From contig NZ_CP065997.1 of NCBI RefSeq assembly GCF_016127315.1, positions 6,758,001 to 6,822,000 on the forward strand: a DNA stretch of 64,000 bases, in the 5' to 3' direction. The notes below the pieces were generated by a model, which had not been told where the DNA came from, made no database searches, and saw only the letters and a program-made list of their open reading frames with translations. Both the position numbers and the translations under genes were made by a program. Shown in pieces: positions 48,829 through 56,220 of the stretch. Origin of the DNA: Achromobacter deleyi. GTDB lineage: Bacteria; Pseudomonadota; Gammaproteobacteria; Burkholderiales; Burkholderiaceae_B. How positions within the stretch are numbered: the first letter of the stretch is position 1; every line of letters begins with the position of its first letter.

Positions 48829-50004
48829 ATGCTTTTGCCCATCCTGCTACTTTCGGCCGCCGGTTTCACCATCCTGACCACCGAATTCCTGATCGTCGGC
48901 CTGTTGCCCAGCCTGGCCCGCGACCTCGACGTCACGGTTTCCCAGGCCGGCCTGCTGGTGTCGCTGTTCGCCTTCACCGTGGCCGCCACCGGTCCCCTGC
49001 TGACCGCGCTGATGGCCAACATCGAGCGCAAGCGCCTGTTCATCAGCGTGCTGGTGCTGTTCGGCCTGTCCAACGCCCTGGCGGCGGCGGCGCCGAACAT
49101 CTGGGTCATGGCGGTCGCCCGCTTCGTGCCGGCGCTGGCATTGCCGGTGTTCTGGTCGCTGGCCAGCGCCACCGCGGTGGAACTGGTGGGCCCGGCCCGC
49201 GCCGGCCGCGCCATCTCGATGGTGGCGTTCGGCATCGTCGCCGCCACGGTGTTCGGCATCCCCATCGGCGTGCTGATCTCGGACGCCTTCGGCTGGCGCG
49301 CGGCCTTCGGCGTGCTGTCGGTGGTGGCGTTCGCCAAGGCCCTGTTGCTGCTGCTGGCCTTCCCCAGCACCCGCATCCGCGCCGAGAGCGTCAAACTGGT
49401 GACGCAGCTGCGCATCCTGCGCAACCCCATCGTGGTGGGCCACGTGCTGCTGTCGCTGCTGGTGTTCACCGGCATGTTCACCGCCTACACCTACCTGGCG
49501 GACATGCTGGAACGCCTGGCCGGTTTCAATGGCCAGATCGTTGGCTGGACCATGATGGCGTTCGGCGCCGTCGGCCTGATCGGCAACACCCTTGGCGGCC
49601 GCATGGTCGACCGCAGCCCGCTGGGCGCCACCGCGCTGTTCTCGTCGATGATGGCGGTCGGCCTGGCGTTCGTCGCGCCGGTGATGCAGTCGCACGGCCT
49701 GCTGGCCGTGGCGCTGACGATCTGGGGCGTCGCCCAGGCGGCGCTGTTCATCGTCTGCCACGTGCGCCTGATGAAATCGGCGCCGGAGGCCCCGGCCTTC
49801 GCCGCGTCGCTCAACATCTCGGGCGCCAACATCGGCATCGGCCTGGGCGCCGTGGTCGGCGGCCATGTGATCGACCAGTACGGCCTGGCCTCGCTGGGCT
49901 GGGCGGCGGCGGTCATCGTGGCGATCTCGGTGGCGCTGGCGTTCGTGCTGATGGCGGCCTCGCGCGCACGCCCCGCCGGCAAGGCGGCCTGCGCCAACGC
50001 CTAG
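48829..50004 (+). CDS. MFS transporter, DHA1/AraJ-like
   Basis: A 391-residue major facilitator with 12 hydrophobic segments. The first helix is MLLPILLLSAAGFTILTTEFLIVGLLPSLARDL; motif A-like loops include LMANIERKRLFI and GGRMVDRSPLG. The TTEFLIVGLLP segment is typical of the sugar-efflux/chloramphenicol-resistance DHA1 group (AraJ, YdhP). Substrate unknown; probably a proton-driven exporter. ATG 48829 or TTG 48823 both lack a strong ribosome site. It stands alone. Confidence 0.87.
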   Translation: MLLPILLLSAAGFTILTTEFLIVGLLPSLARDLDVTVSQAGLLVSLFAFTVAATGPLLTALMANIERKRLFISVLVLFGLSNALAAAAPNIWVMAVARFVPALALPVFWSLASATAVELVGPARAGRAISMVAFGIVAATVFGIPIGVLISDAFGWRAAFGVLSVVAFAKALLLLLAFPSTRIRAESVKLVTQLRILRNPIVVGHVLLSLLVFTGMFTAYTYLADMLERLAGFNGQIVGWTMMAFGAVGLIGNTLGGRMVDRSPLGATALFSSMMAVGLAFVAPVMQSHGLLAVALTIWGVAQAALFIVCHVRLMKSAPEAPAFAASLNISGANIGIGLGAVVGGHVIDQYGLASLGWAAAVIVAISVALAFVLMAASRARPAGKAACANA

Positions 50005-50093
50005 GCCACATTGCGGCATCCGCGCCACGCCCGGGCGGGCGGACGCGGAAACGCAGCGGACTATCGCGTTTACCAGTACAATAGGAAGTTCTT

Positions 50094-50482
50094 GGGGCCG
50101 ATCCGGATTCGACGTGGGTCGCGAAACAACTCAGGGCATGCCGAGCACCAGTACGCTCGTTAAACCACTGGAACACTACAAACGCCAACGACGAGCGTTT
50201 CGCTCTCGCCGCTTAAGCGGTGAGCCGCTGCACTGATCTGTCCTTGGGTCAGGCGGAGGAAGGCAACTTCCTAGGGGGGCAACCCTCGAACCGCAGCAGC
50301 GACATTCACAAGGAATCGGTTCGCGCTGGGGTCACACGGCTCGGATTTAAATTACGTGAATCGCTCTGGTCCGGCCTGTCGGTTGGCTAAGTCCAGGGTT
50401 AAAACCAAATAGATCGACTACGCATGTAGAACTGGTTGCGGAGGGCTTGCGGACGGGGGTTCAATTCCCCCCGGCTCCACCA
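50094..50482 (+). ncRNA. ssrA: Transfer-messenger RNA (tmRNA)
   Basis: A 389-nt one-piece tmRNA. The 5' end GGGGCCG pairs with CGGCTCC before the encoded CCA (50480-50482); GGATTCGACGTGGGT near the 5' end and GGTTCAATTCCCC (T-arm) near the 3' end are conserved. The tag reading frame at 50184-50216 encodes ANDERFALAA followed by TAA, the Bordetella-type proteolysis tag. It rescues stalled ribosomes with SmpB. Confidence 0.97.
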
Positions 50483-50500
50483 AATTTCCGCTGTAGCGCC

Positions 50501-50536
50501 AAATGGCCGACCTTTACGGGTCGGCCATTTTTTTTT
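50501..50536 (+). terminator. Intrinsic terminator of ssrA
   Basis: AAATGGCCGACC (50501-50512) pairs perfectly with GGTCGGCCATTT (50519-50530), followed by more T, nine in a row in all. It is 18 bp after the tmRNA CCA. Confidence 0.9.
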
Positions 50537-50663
50537 GCCTTGGCCGCTACCCGCTCTTTACGGTCATGGGTGCTTTGCATCCGTCACAGGGCGGGACGGG
50601 CACAGGTCTTTGAGCGAGCCGACACCGCGTGGTCCACGGCCCGCCGCTATCACCAACCCGCGC

Positions 50664-51557
50664 TCAGTGGATATGCTCCTGCTCGGAACGATCCGACCGC
50701 TCCACCTGCAGCGTCGTATGATGCAGGTCGAAGCCTTCCTGCAGGCGTCGTTCGATCTCCCGCCGGACGGTCTCGCCGTCGGCGCCCGCGGCCAGCACCA
50801 CGTGGCCGGTCAGCAGCGGCTGCTTCTGCGTGATCGCCCACAGGTGGATGTCATGCACGCTGGCGACACCCTCGGTGCCGGTGATGGCGTCGCGCACCGC
50901 GCTCAGGCTCATGCCGGGCGGCACGCCTTCGAGCAGCAGGTTGATGCATTCGCGCAGCAGCACCCAGGTACGCGGGAACACCATGAAACCGATGGCCACG
51001 GCCAATGCCGAATCGACCCAGCGCCAGCCCGTCAGCCAGATGATCACGGCCCCCGCGATGACCGCGACCGAGCCCAACATGTCGGCCCAGACTTCGAGAT
51101 AGGCGCCTTTCACGTTCAGGCTGTCGTCCTTGGAACCGGCCAGCAGCCGCATCGACACCAGGTTGATCCCCAGCCCGACGATGGCCACGGCCAGCATGCC
51201 GGCGGACTGGATATCCGGCGGCGCCTCGAGACGGCGCCAGGCTTCGTACAGGATGTAGAACGCCACGCCCAGCAGCACCAGCGCGTTGACCGCGGCCGCC
51301 AGGATCTCGAAGCGCGCGTAGCCGTAAGTGCGCATCAGGTCGGCGGCCTTGCGGCCCGCGCGGATCGCGATCAGCGCCAACAGCAGCGCGATCGCGTCGG
51401 TCATCATGTGCATGGCGTCGGAGATCAACGCCAGGCTGCCGGTCCACAGGCCCCCGACGATCTCCACCACCATGAAGGTACTGGTCAGCCCGAACGCAAT
51501 CCACAGACGGGATTCGGGCAGCGCCCGCACGTCGGCGTGTTCATGGCCGCCGCTCAT
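50664..51557 (-). CDS. Cation diffusion facilitator (CDF) metal exporter
   Basis: A 297-residue CDF transporter with six hydrophobic segments and a C-terminal cytoplasmic domain (about residues 205-297). TM2 carries SDAMHMMTD (the DxxxD/H metal residues). In TM5 the usual HxxxD is ExxxD (AYLEVWADMLGSV), a variant that may alter metal choice among Zn, Co and other divalent ions. His-rich ends (GGHEHAD, EHIH) are present but short. It is a monocistronic gene convergent with ssrA. Confidence 0.9.
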   Translation of the reverse strand: MSGGHEHADVRALPESRLWIAFGLTSTFMVVEIVGGLWTGSLALISDAMHMMTDAIALLLALIAIRAGRKAADLMRTYGYARFEILAAAVNALVLLGVAFYILYEAWRRLEAPPDIQSAGMLAVAIVGLGINLVSMRLLAGSKDDSLNVKGAYLEVWADMLGSVAVIAGAVIIWLTGWRWVDSALAVAIGFMVFPRTWVLLRECINLLLEGVPPGMSLSAVRDAITGTEGVASVHDIHLWAITQKQPLLTGHVVLAAGADGETVRREIERRLQEGFDLHHTTLQVERSDRSEQEHIH

Positions 51558-51815
51558 GCCCGCTCCCGCGAAACGACCGCGACGCGGGCGCGGATGGGGT
51601 GGCTTTCCAGCAGTCTCTTCGGCGAATCCATGGCGCGACGCTCCGGGTGATGTGGCGCGGCACCGTGGCGTCAGGTGCCATGGGCGTATGAGAAAGCCTG
51701 AAGTTACTACAAGGTCAAGCGATAGAAGACCCGCGGCGGCCCGGCCGCCGGCAGGCGGCGGCGGGCGAGGGATTGAAGCCGCGGGCGCGTCAGGGGGGAG
51801 ACCCCTTGGCCGGAT

Positions 51816-52229
51816 TCAGCCGCGGTTGCCGAACAGGCCCGACAGCGAGGCCAGCAGATCAGTGGGATTGAGCGACTGGCCGGGTTGCACCGCGCCTTCG
51901 GGGGTGGCCTTGTCGATCAGCTGCGGCAGCAGCGAAGACAGCGAGCCCAGCACCGAACCGGTGTCCTGGCCGGTCTTGGCGGCCAGCTCGTTGACCACGC
52001 CCGGGTCCAGCACCTGGCCGAGCTGGTCGGCGCTAACCGGCAGGTTCTGGCCCTTGCCGATCCACGACGCGACGATCTCGCCCAGGCCGCCCTGCTGGAA
52101 GCTGGCGATCAGGCCGGACAGGCCGCCGGGGTATTTGCTCAGTTGTTCAATCAGGGCGGGCAGCAGCGAGGCGGAGCCTCCTTGCTGGCCGCCGCCGGCC
52201 ATCGAGGCCAAGGTATCCAATAGACTCAT
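51816..52229 (-). CDS. YidB-like (DUF937) protein
   Basis: A 137-residue protein beginning MSLLDTLASMAGGGQQ, followed by LLPALIEQLSKYPGGLSGLIASFQQGGLGEIVASWIGKGQNLPVSADQL, the YidB/DUF937 repeat. The function is unknown. It has no signal peptide or membrane helix. The N-terminus and Gly/Gln-rich first loop resemble other YidB family members. It is alone between the CDF and transglycosylase genes; the 258 bp downstream (51558-51815) holds no gene. Confidence 0.85.
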   Translation of the reverse strand: MSLLDTLASMAGGGQQGGSASLLPALIEQLSKYPGGLSGLIASFQQGGLGEIVASWIGKGQNLPVSADQLGQVLDPGVVNELAAKTGQDTGSVLGSLSSLLPQLIDKATPEGAVQPGQSLNPTDLLASLSGLFGNRG

Positions 52230-52338
52230 CGCCGTACTCCAGGAAAATCGGAAATCCAGTATAGGCCCGTGGCGGCGCCGATGTGGTCATCCAAAGGTTG
52301 GCAACCGGCGATCTTTGCAAAGCTTGTCTTTCCGGCCC

Positions 52339-53568
52339 TCAGCCCGCGCCGTGCAGGGCTGGCGAGGCCTGGGGAGCCTGGGAGGCCTTGAGGGCTTTCA
52401 GCGCCTTCTGGCCGGCGCGGCCATCGGCGGGCAGGCCGAGTTCACGCTGCGCCGCGCGCAGGGCTTCGCGGGTGCGCTCGCCGATCGTGCCATCGGGTTC
52501 GCCCAATTCATAGCCGCGGGCAATCAGCAGCCGCTGCAATTCGCGCCGCTCGGCGCGCGACAGCCCCGGATCGTCGGTCGGCCAGGCCTGCGCCAGCGGG
52601 CCGCCGCCGCGCAGGCGGTCGGCCAGGTGCGCAATCGCCAGCGCATAGCTTTCGGCGGCGTTGTAGGAATACAGCGCATCGAAATTACGCGTCACCAGGA
52701 ACGCCGGCCCCTTGGGACCGGCCGGCAGCAGCAGGCCGACAGGCGTATCGCCCGCGGGCAACGGCTTGCCGTCGGCGCGGGTCAACCCCTGGCCGCGCCA
52801 GAAGGACAGCGGACGCTTGTTCTTGCGTCCCGCGCCGGCGGTGTTCGCGCCCGCCGGCAGGATCACCTCGTAGCCCCAGTCCAGGCCGCTGTTCCAGCCG
52901 GCGCGCTTGAGGAAGTTGGCGGTCGAGGCGAGCGCGTCGGGCACGCTGTCGATGAGGTCGCGGCGGCCGTCGCCGTCGAAATCGACCGCCAACCGCAGAT
53001 AGGTCGACGGCATGAACTGGGTCTGGCCGAACGCCCCCGCCCAGGAACCCTTGAGCTTGTCGGGGTCGATGCGCTCGTCCTGCACGATCTTGAGCGCGGC
53101 GAAGAACTCGCCGCGGAAATACGCCTGGCGGCGCCCGAAGCAGGACAGCGTCGACAGCGAGGTCAGCAGCGGCCGCCCGCCCAGCGTGCGGCCATAATTG
53201 CTCTCCACGCCCCACACGGCCGCGATGGTGGCCGGGTCCACACCGTAGCGCGCGGCGGCGCGGTCCAGTTCGGCGCGCCAGCGCTCGATGCCGGCCTTGC
53301 CGTCGGCGACGCGCTCGTCGTCGACCAGCGCCGCCATGTAGTCCCAGATCGGCGTCTTGAATTCGGGCTGCGCATCCAGCAGGCCGATCACCGCCATGTC
53401 GGGCGACAGGCTGGCGGTATGCCGGTCGAACGTGGCGCCCGACACGCCCGCCTTGGCGGCGGGGGCGCGCAATCCGGCCAGGCAAGCGGCGAAGGCGTCG
53501 GCGGCGTGCGCGGCGGGCGCGGACAACGCCAGCATGGCGGCCAGGGGAACGGCGTGGCGAAAGGTCAT
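52339..53568 (-). CDS. Lytic murein transglycosylase with C-terminal peptidoglycan-binding domain
   Basis: A 409-residue periplasmic enzyme. The signal peptide ends near residue 23 (PAAHAAD). The catalytic glutamate is E122 in VWGVESNYGRTLGG; GAFGQTQFMPSTYLRLAVDFDGDG is the family 3 block. A PG_binding_1-like domain (about residues 340-395, LQRLLIARGYELGEPDGTIGERTREALRAAQ) follows, then an Ala/Lys-rich tail. It cleaves glycan strands. It overlaps the DUF455 gene by 4 nt. The open frame further upstream is a shadow of that gene. Confidence 0.92.
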   Translation of the reverse strand: MTFRHAVPLAAMLALSAPAAHAADAFAACLAGLRAPAAKAGVSGATFDRHTASLSPDMAVIGLLDAQPEFKTPIWDYMAALVDDERVADGKAGIERWRAELDRAAARYGVDPATIAAVWGVESNYGRTLGGRPLLTSLSTLSCFGRRQAYFRGEFFAALKIVQDERIDPDKLKGSWAGAFGQTQFMPSTYLRLAVDFDGDGRRDLIDSVPDALASTANFLKRAGWNSGLDWGYEVILPAGANTAGAGRKNKRPLSFWRGQGLTRADGKPLPAGDTPVGLLLPAGPKGPAFLVTRNFDALYSYNAAESYALAIAHLADRLRGGGPLAQAWPTDDPGLSRAERRELQRLLIARGYELGEPDGTIGERTREALRAAQRELGLPADGRAGQKALKALKASQAPQASPALHGAG

Positions 53569-54485
53569 CGAGAAAGCGCTCCTGCGGATGCGTTGGCCGC
53601 GCCGCCATCGGGGCGGCGCTGGCTGTCTTCGGCTTCGCCCGTGACGGCGCGTTTGTCGAGCAAGGCGGCCAGTTCGGCCTCGTCGAAACCCGCCGCGCGG
53701 CGCGCTTCCAGGTTGAAGGGGCCGCGCAGCCGCGGCGCGTTGTAGCGACTGGCCAGCTCGGCATAGCAGGCGACCGGCTCCCTGCCCTGCTCGGCGCACA
53801 GCCGCTTGTACCAATAGTTGCCGATGGCCACGTGGCCGATCTCGTCGCGCAGGATGATGTCGACGATGGCCGCGCTCTGCGCGTCGCCGGCGCCGGCCAG
53901 CTTGTTGCGGATCAGCGGTGACGCATCCAGGCCGCGCGCTTCCAGCGTGCGCGGCACCAGCGCCAGGCGCGCCAGCAGGTCGTCGCAAGTGCGTTCGGCC
54001 ATGTCCCACAGGCCGTTGTGGCCGGGAAAATCGCCATACGCATGACCCAGGTCGGCAAGCCGCCGATTGAGCAGATCGAAATGCGCGGCCTCTTCGCGCG
54101 CCACGCGCAGCCAGTCGCGGTAGAACGCATCCGGCATGCCGGCGAAGCGCCACAGGATGTCCAGCGCCAGATTCACCGCGTTGAATTCGATGTGCGCCAG
54201 CGCGTGCAGCAGCGCCGCGCGGCCCTCCAGGGTCGCCATGGAACGCTGCGGCACCTCGGACGGCGCCACCAGCACCGGCGCGGCGGGCCGCCCCGGCAAT
54301 CCCTCCGGCGTCGCGTAATGCCGCGCGCCCTCCAGCGGGGCGTCGTCGCCAATGGCGCGCACCCGCGCCAGCTTGTCGGCCCAGCCGGTGGCGGCCAGCG
54401 CCTGCAGGGCCTGGGCACGCAGACAGGGCGTGCCGGATTCGTCCGGATCGCTCCCGTCCGCGGGAAGGATCGAATTGCTGTCCAT
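53565..54485 (-). CDS. Ferritin-like DUF455 family protein
   Basis: A 306-residue protein of the COG2833/DUF455 family with a ferritin-like helical fold. Candidate di-metal ligands are in HIEFNAVNLALDI, REEAAHFDLL and LRDEIGHVAIGNYWY. The family is related to MiaE-like hydroxylases; no substrate is established. ATG 54485 (MDSNSILPADG) is chosen; an ATG at 54536 would add 17 residues. It is divergent from the FemAB-like gene (ATG 107 bp away) and coupled to the transglycosylase. Confidence 0.82.
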   Translation of the reverse strand: MDSNSILPADGSDPDESGTPCLRAQALQALAATGWADKLARVRAIGDDAPLEGARHYATPEGLPGRPAAPVLVAPSEVPQRSMATLEGRAALLHALAHIEFNAVNLALDILWRFAGMPDAFYRDWLRVAREEAAHFDLLNRRLADLGHAYGDFPGHNGLWDMAERTCDDLLARLALVPRTLEARGLDASPLIRNKLAGAGDAQSAAIVDIILRDEIGHVAIGNYWYKRLCAEQGREPVACYAELASRYNAPRLRGPFNLEARRAAGFDEAELAALLDKRAVTGEAEDSQRRPDGGAANASAGALSR

Positions 54486-54591
54486 GAGGATTTCCGGTGC
54501 GGGGCGAAACGACGCCACCCGCAAGACAATAACCATGCGCGGTCATCCCGCGCCGCGCGCCATGCGCCAGCGAAGACTTTATCATTCGTCC

Positions 54592-55731
54592 ATGGATTCA
54601 CCGCTTCGCCTGACCATCGAGACCGACCTGTCGCGCATCGACGCCCGCCAATGGGATGCATTGGCCGGAAACCAGCCGTTCCTGCGGCATGCATTCCTGC
54701 ATGCGCTGCACGACACCGGCTGTGCCGCGCCGCGCACCGGCTGGTCGCCGCACTACCTGATGCTGTGGCGCGGCGACGCGCTGGCGGGCGCGGTGCCGCT
54801 CTACCTGAAATCGCATTCGCGCGGCGAGTACGTGTTCGACTACGCCTGGGCCGATGCCTTCGAGCGCCACGGCCTGCGCTACTACCCCAAGCTGCTGGCG
54901 GCCGTGCCGTTCACCCCGGTGTCGGGGCCGCGCCTGCTGGCCGCCAGCGACGAAGACCGCGACACGCTGGTAAGCGGGCTGGTCGCCTTCGCCGAAGAGA
55001 TCCAGGTGTCGTCGCTGCACCTGTTGTTTCCCGCCGCCGCCGACCTGCGCGCCTTGCGCGAGGCCGGCTTCATGGTGCGCGAAAGCGTGCAGTTCCACTG
55101 GACCAATCCGGGCCATGCCGACTTCGACGCTTTCCTGGCGACAATGAGCCACGACAAGCGCAAGAAGATCCGCCAGGACCGCAAGAAAGTGGCGCAGGCC
55201 GGGCTGGCGTTCCGCTGGCTGCGCGGCGCGCAGATCGACGCCGCCGCCCTCGATTTCTTCTATCAGTGCTATTGCCACACCTACTTCAACCACGGCAATC
55301 CGCCCTACCTGAGCCGCGCGTTCTTCCTGCGCGCCTACCGCGAGCAGCCCGACGCCTTCGTGCTGATCCTGGCCGAGCGCGATGGCCAGCCGGTGGCGGC
55401 GGCCCTGAACCTGGCGGGCGGCGACACGCTGTACGGAAGGTATTGGGGCGCGACGGAATATGTGCCGGGTCTGCATTTCGAGACCTGCTACCTGCAGGCC
55501 ATCGCCTACTGCATCGCCAACGGCATGGCGCGCTTCGAGGGCGGTGCGCAGGGGGAACACAAGATGGCGCGCGGACTGCTGCCCACGCCCACCTGGTCGG
55601 CGCACTGGGTCGCCGACCCGCGCTTCGCGGCCGCGATCCAGCATTTTCTCGATGAGGAAACCGCCGCGGTGGATGACTACCTGGGCGAACTCGAGGCCCA
55701 CACGCCGTTCAAGCGCGCGGCCCCGGACTGA
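54592..55731 (+). CDS. FemAB-like GNAT-fold acyltransferase (PF04339)
   Basis: A 379-residue protein of the peptidogalycan biosynthesis/recognition (DUF482, FemAB-like) family. Typical blocks are HAFLHALHDTGCAAPRTGWSPHYL, YLKSHSRGEYVFDYAWADAF, MSHDKRKKIRQDRKKV, ALNLAGGDTLYGRYWGATE and FEGGAQGEHKMARGLLPTPTWSAHW. The family probably transfers an acyl or aminoacyl group, but its substrate is unknown. It is convergent with the DUF1854 gene, 4 bp between stops. Confidence 0.88.
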   Translation: MDSPLRLTIETDLSRIDARQWDALAGNQPFLRHAFLHALHDTGCAAPRTGWSPHYLMLWRGDALAGAVPLYLKSHSRGEYVFDYAWADAFERHGLRYYPKLLAAVPFTPVSGPRLLAASDEDRDTLVSGLVAFAEEIQVSSLHLLFPAAADLRALREAGFMVRESVQFHWTNPGHADFDAFLATMSHDKRKKIRQDRKKVAQAGLAFRWLRGAQIDAAALDFFYQCYCHTYFNHGNPPYLSRAFFLRAYREQPDAFVLILAERDGQPVAAALNLAGGDTLYGRYWGATEYVPGLHFETCYLQAIAYCIANGMARFEGGAQGEHKMARGLLPTPTWSAHWVADPRFAAAIQHFLDEETAAVDDYLGELEAHTPFKRAAPD

Positions 55732-55735
55732 CCGC

Positions 55736-56206
55736 TCAGAGGAAGCGGTCGAGCAGCTTGCGGCTGTGCTTGTCGAGCGACAGGATGTCGCGCACCAGGT
55801 AGAAGATGCCGTGGCTGTCGGCGATCAACAGTGTCTGCGGGCTGAGGCGGCGGATGTCCTCTTCGCCGCGCAGCGTGAAGCGGGTGGCGCCGCGATCGGT
55901 CTCGACCTGCCAGACGCTGGGCGTGGCGAAGGTGGACACGCTGGCCAGCTTGCGGATCTCGGGCATGAATTCCCGGCCGGCCAGTTCCTCTTCGATCAGG
56001 GCGCGCTCGCCGGCGGGCACGTCGGCCAGCCGTTCGATCCACACCAGTTCCCGGCCGTCGCCGGTCACCAGCGACAGCCCGCGATCAGCCTCGCTGATCG
56101 GAAAGGCCCGCACCGGGATCACGCCTTCGTGCGCGACGCCGTCGGCACCCTGGAACACCAAACGCCCGAACGCATTGCGTCGCAGCTGAAAAACGGGAAG
56201 CGTCAT
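55736..56206 (-). CDS. DUF1854 protein associated with cyanophycin loci
   Basis: A 156-residue soluble protein: MTLPVFQLRRNAFGRLVF, then GVIPVRAFPISEADRGLSLV and ELVWIERLADVPAGERALIEEELAGREFMPEI, matching DUF1854. No catalytic motif, signal or membrane helix is visible. It follows the ABC exporter by 14 bp, so the two are cotranscribed and divergent from cphA'-cphA. DUF1854 has been noted beside cyanophycin genes; its molecular role is not established. A peptide-binding or adaptor role for the exporter is my inference. Confidence 0.85.
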   Translation of the reverse strand: MTLPVFQLRRNAFGRLVFQGADGVAHEGVIPVRAFPISEADRGLSLVTGDGRELVWIERLADVPAGERALIEEELAGREFMPEIRKLASVSTFATPSVWQVETDRGATRFTLRGEEDIRRLSPQTLLIADSHGIFYLVRDILSLDKHSRKLLDRFL

Positions 56207-56220
56207 GACGGTTATCTCGC

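Noticed and set aside
50436..51650. A 404-codon plus-strand frame beginning inside tmRNA
   Set aside because: Its start is within the 3' part of ssrA and it runs antisense through the CDF gene; composition typical of a shadow.
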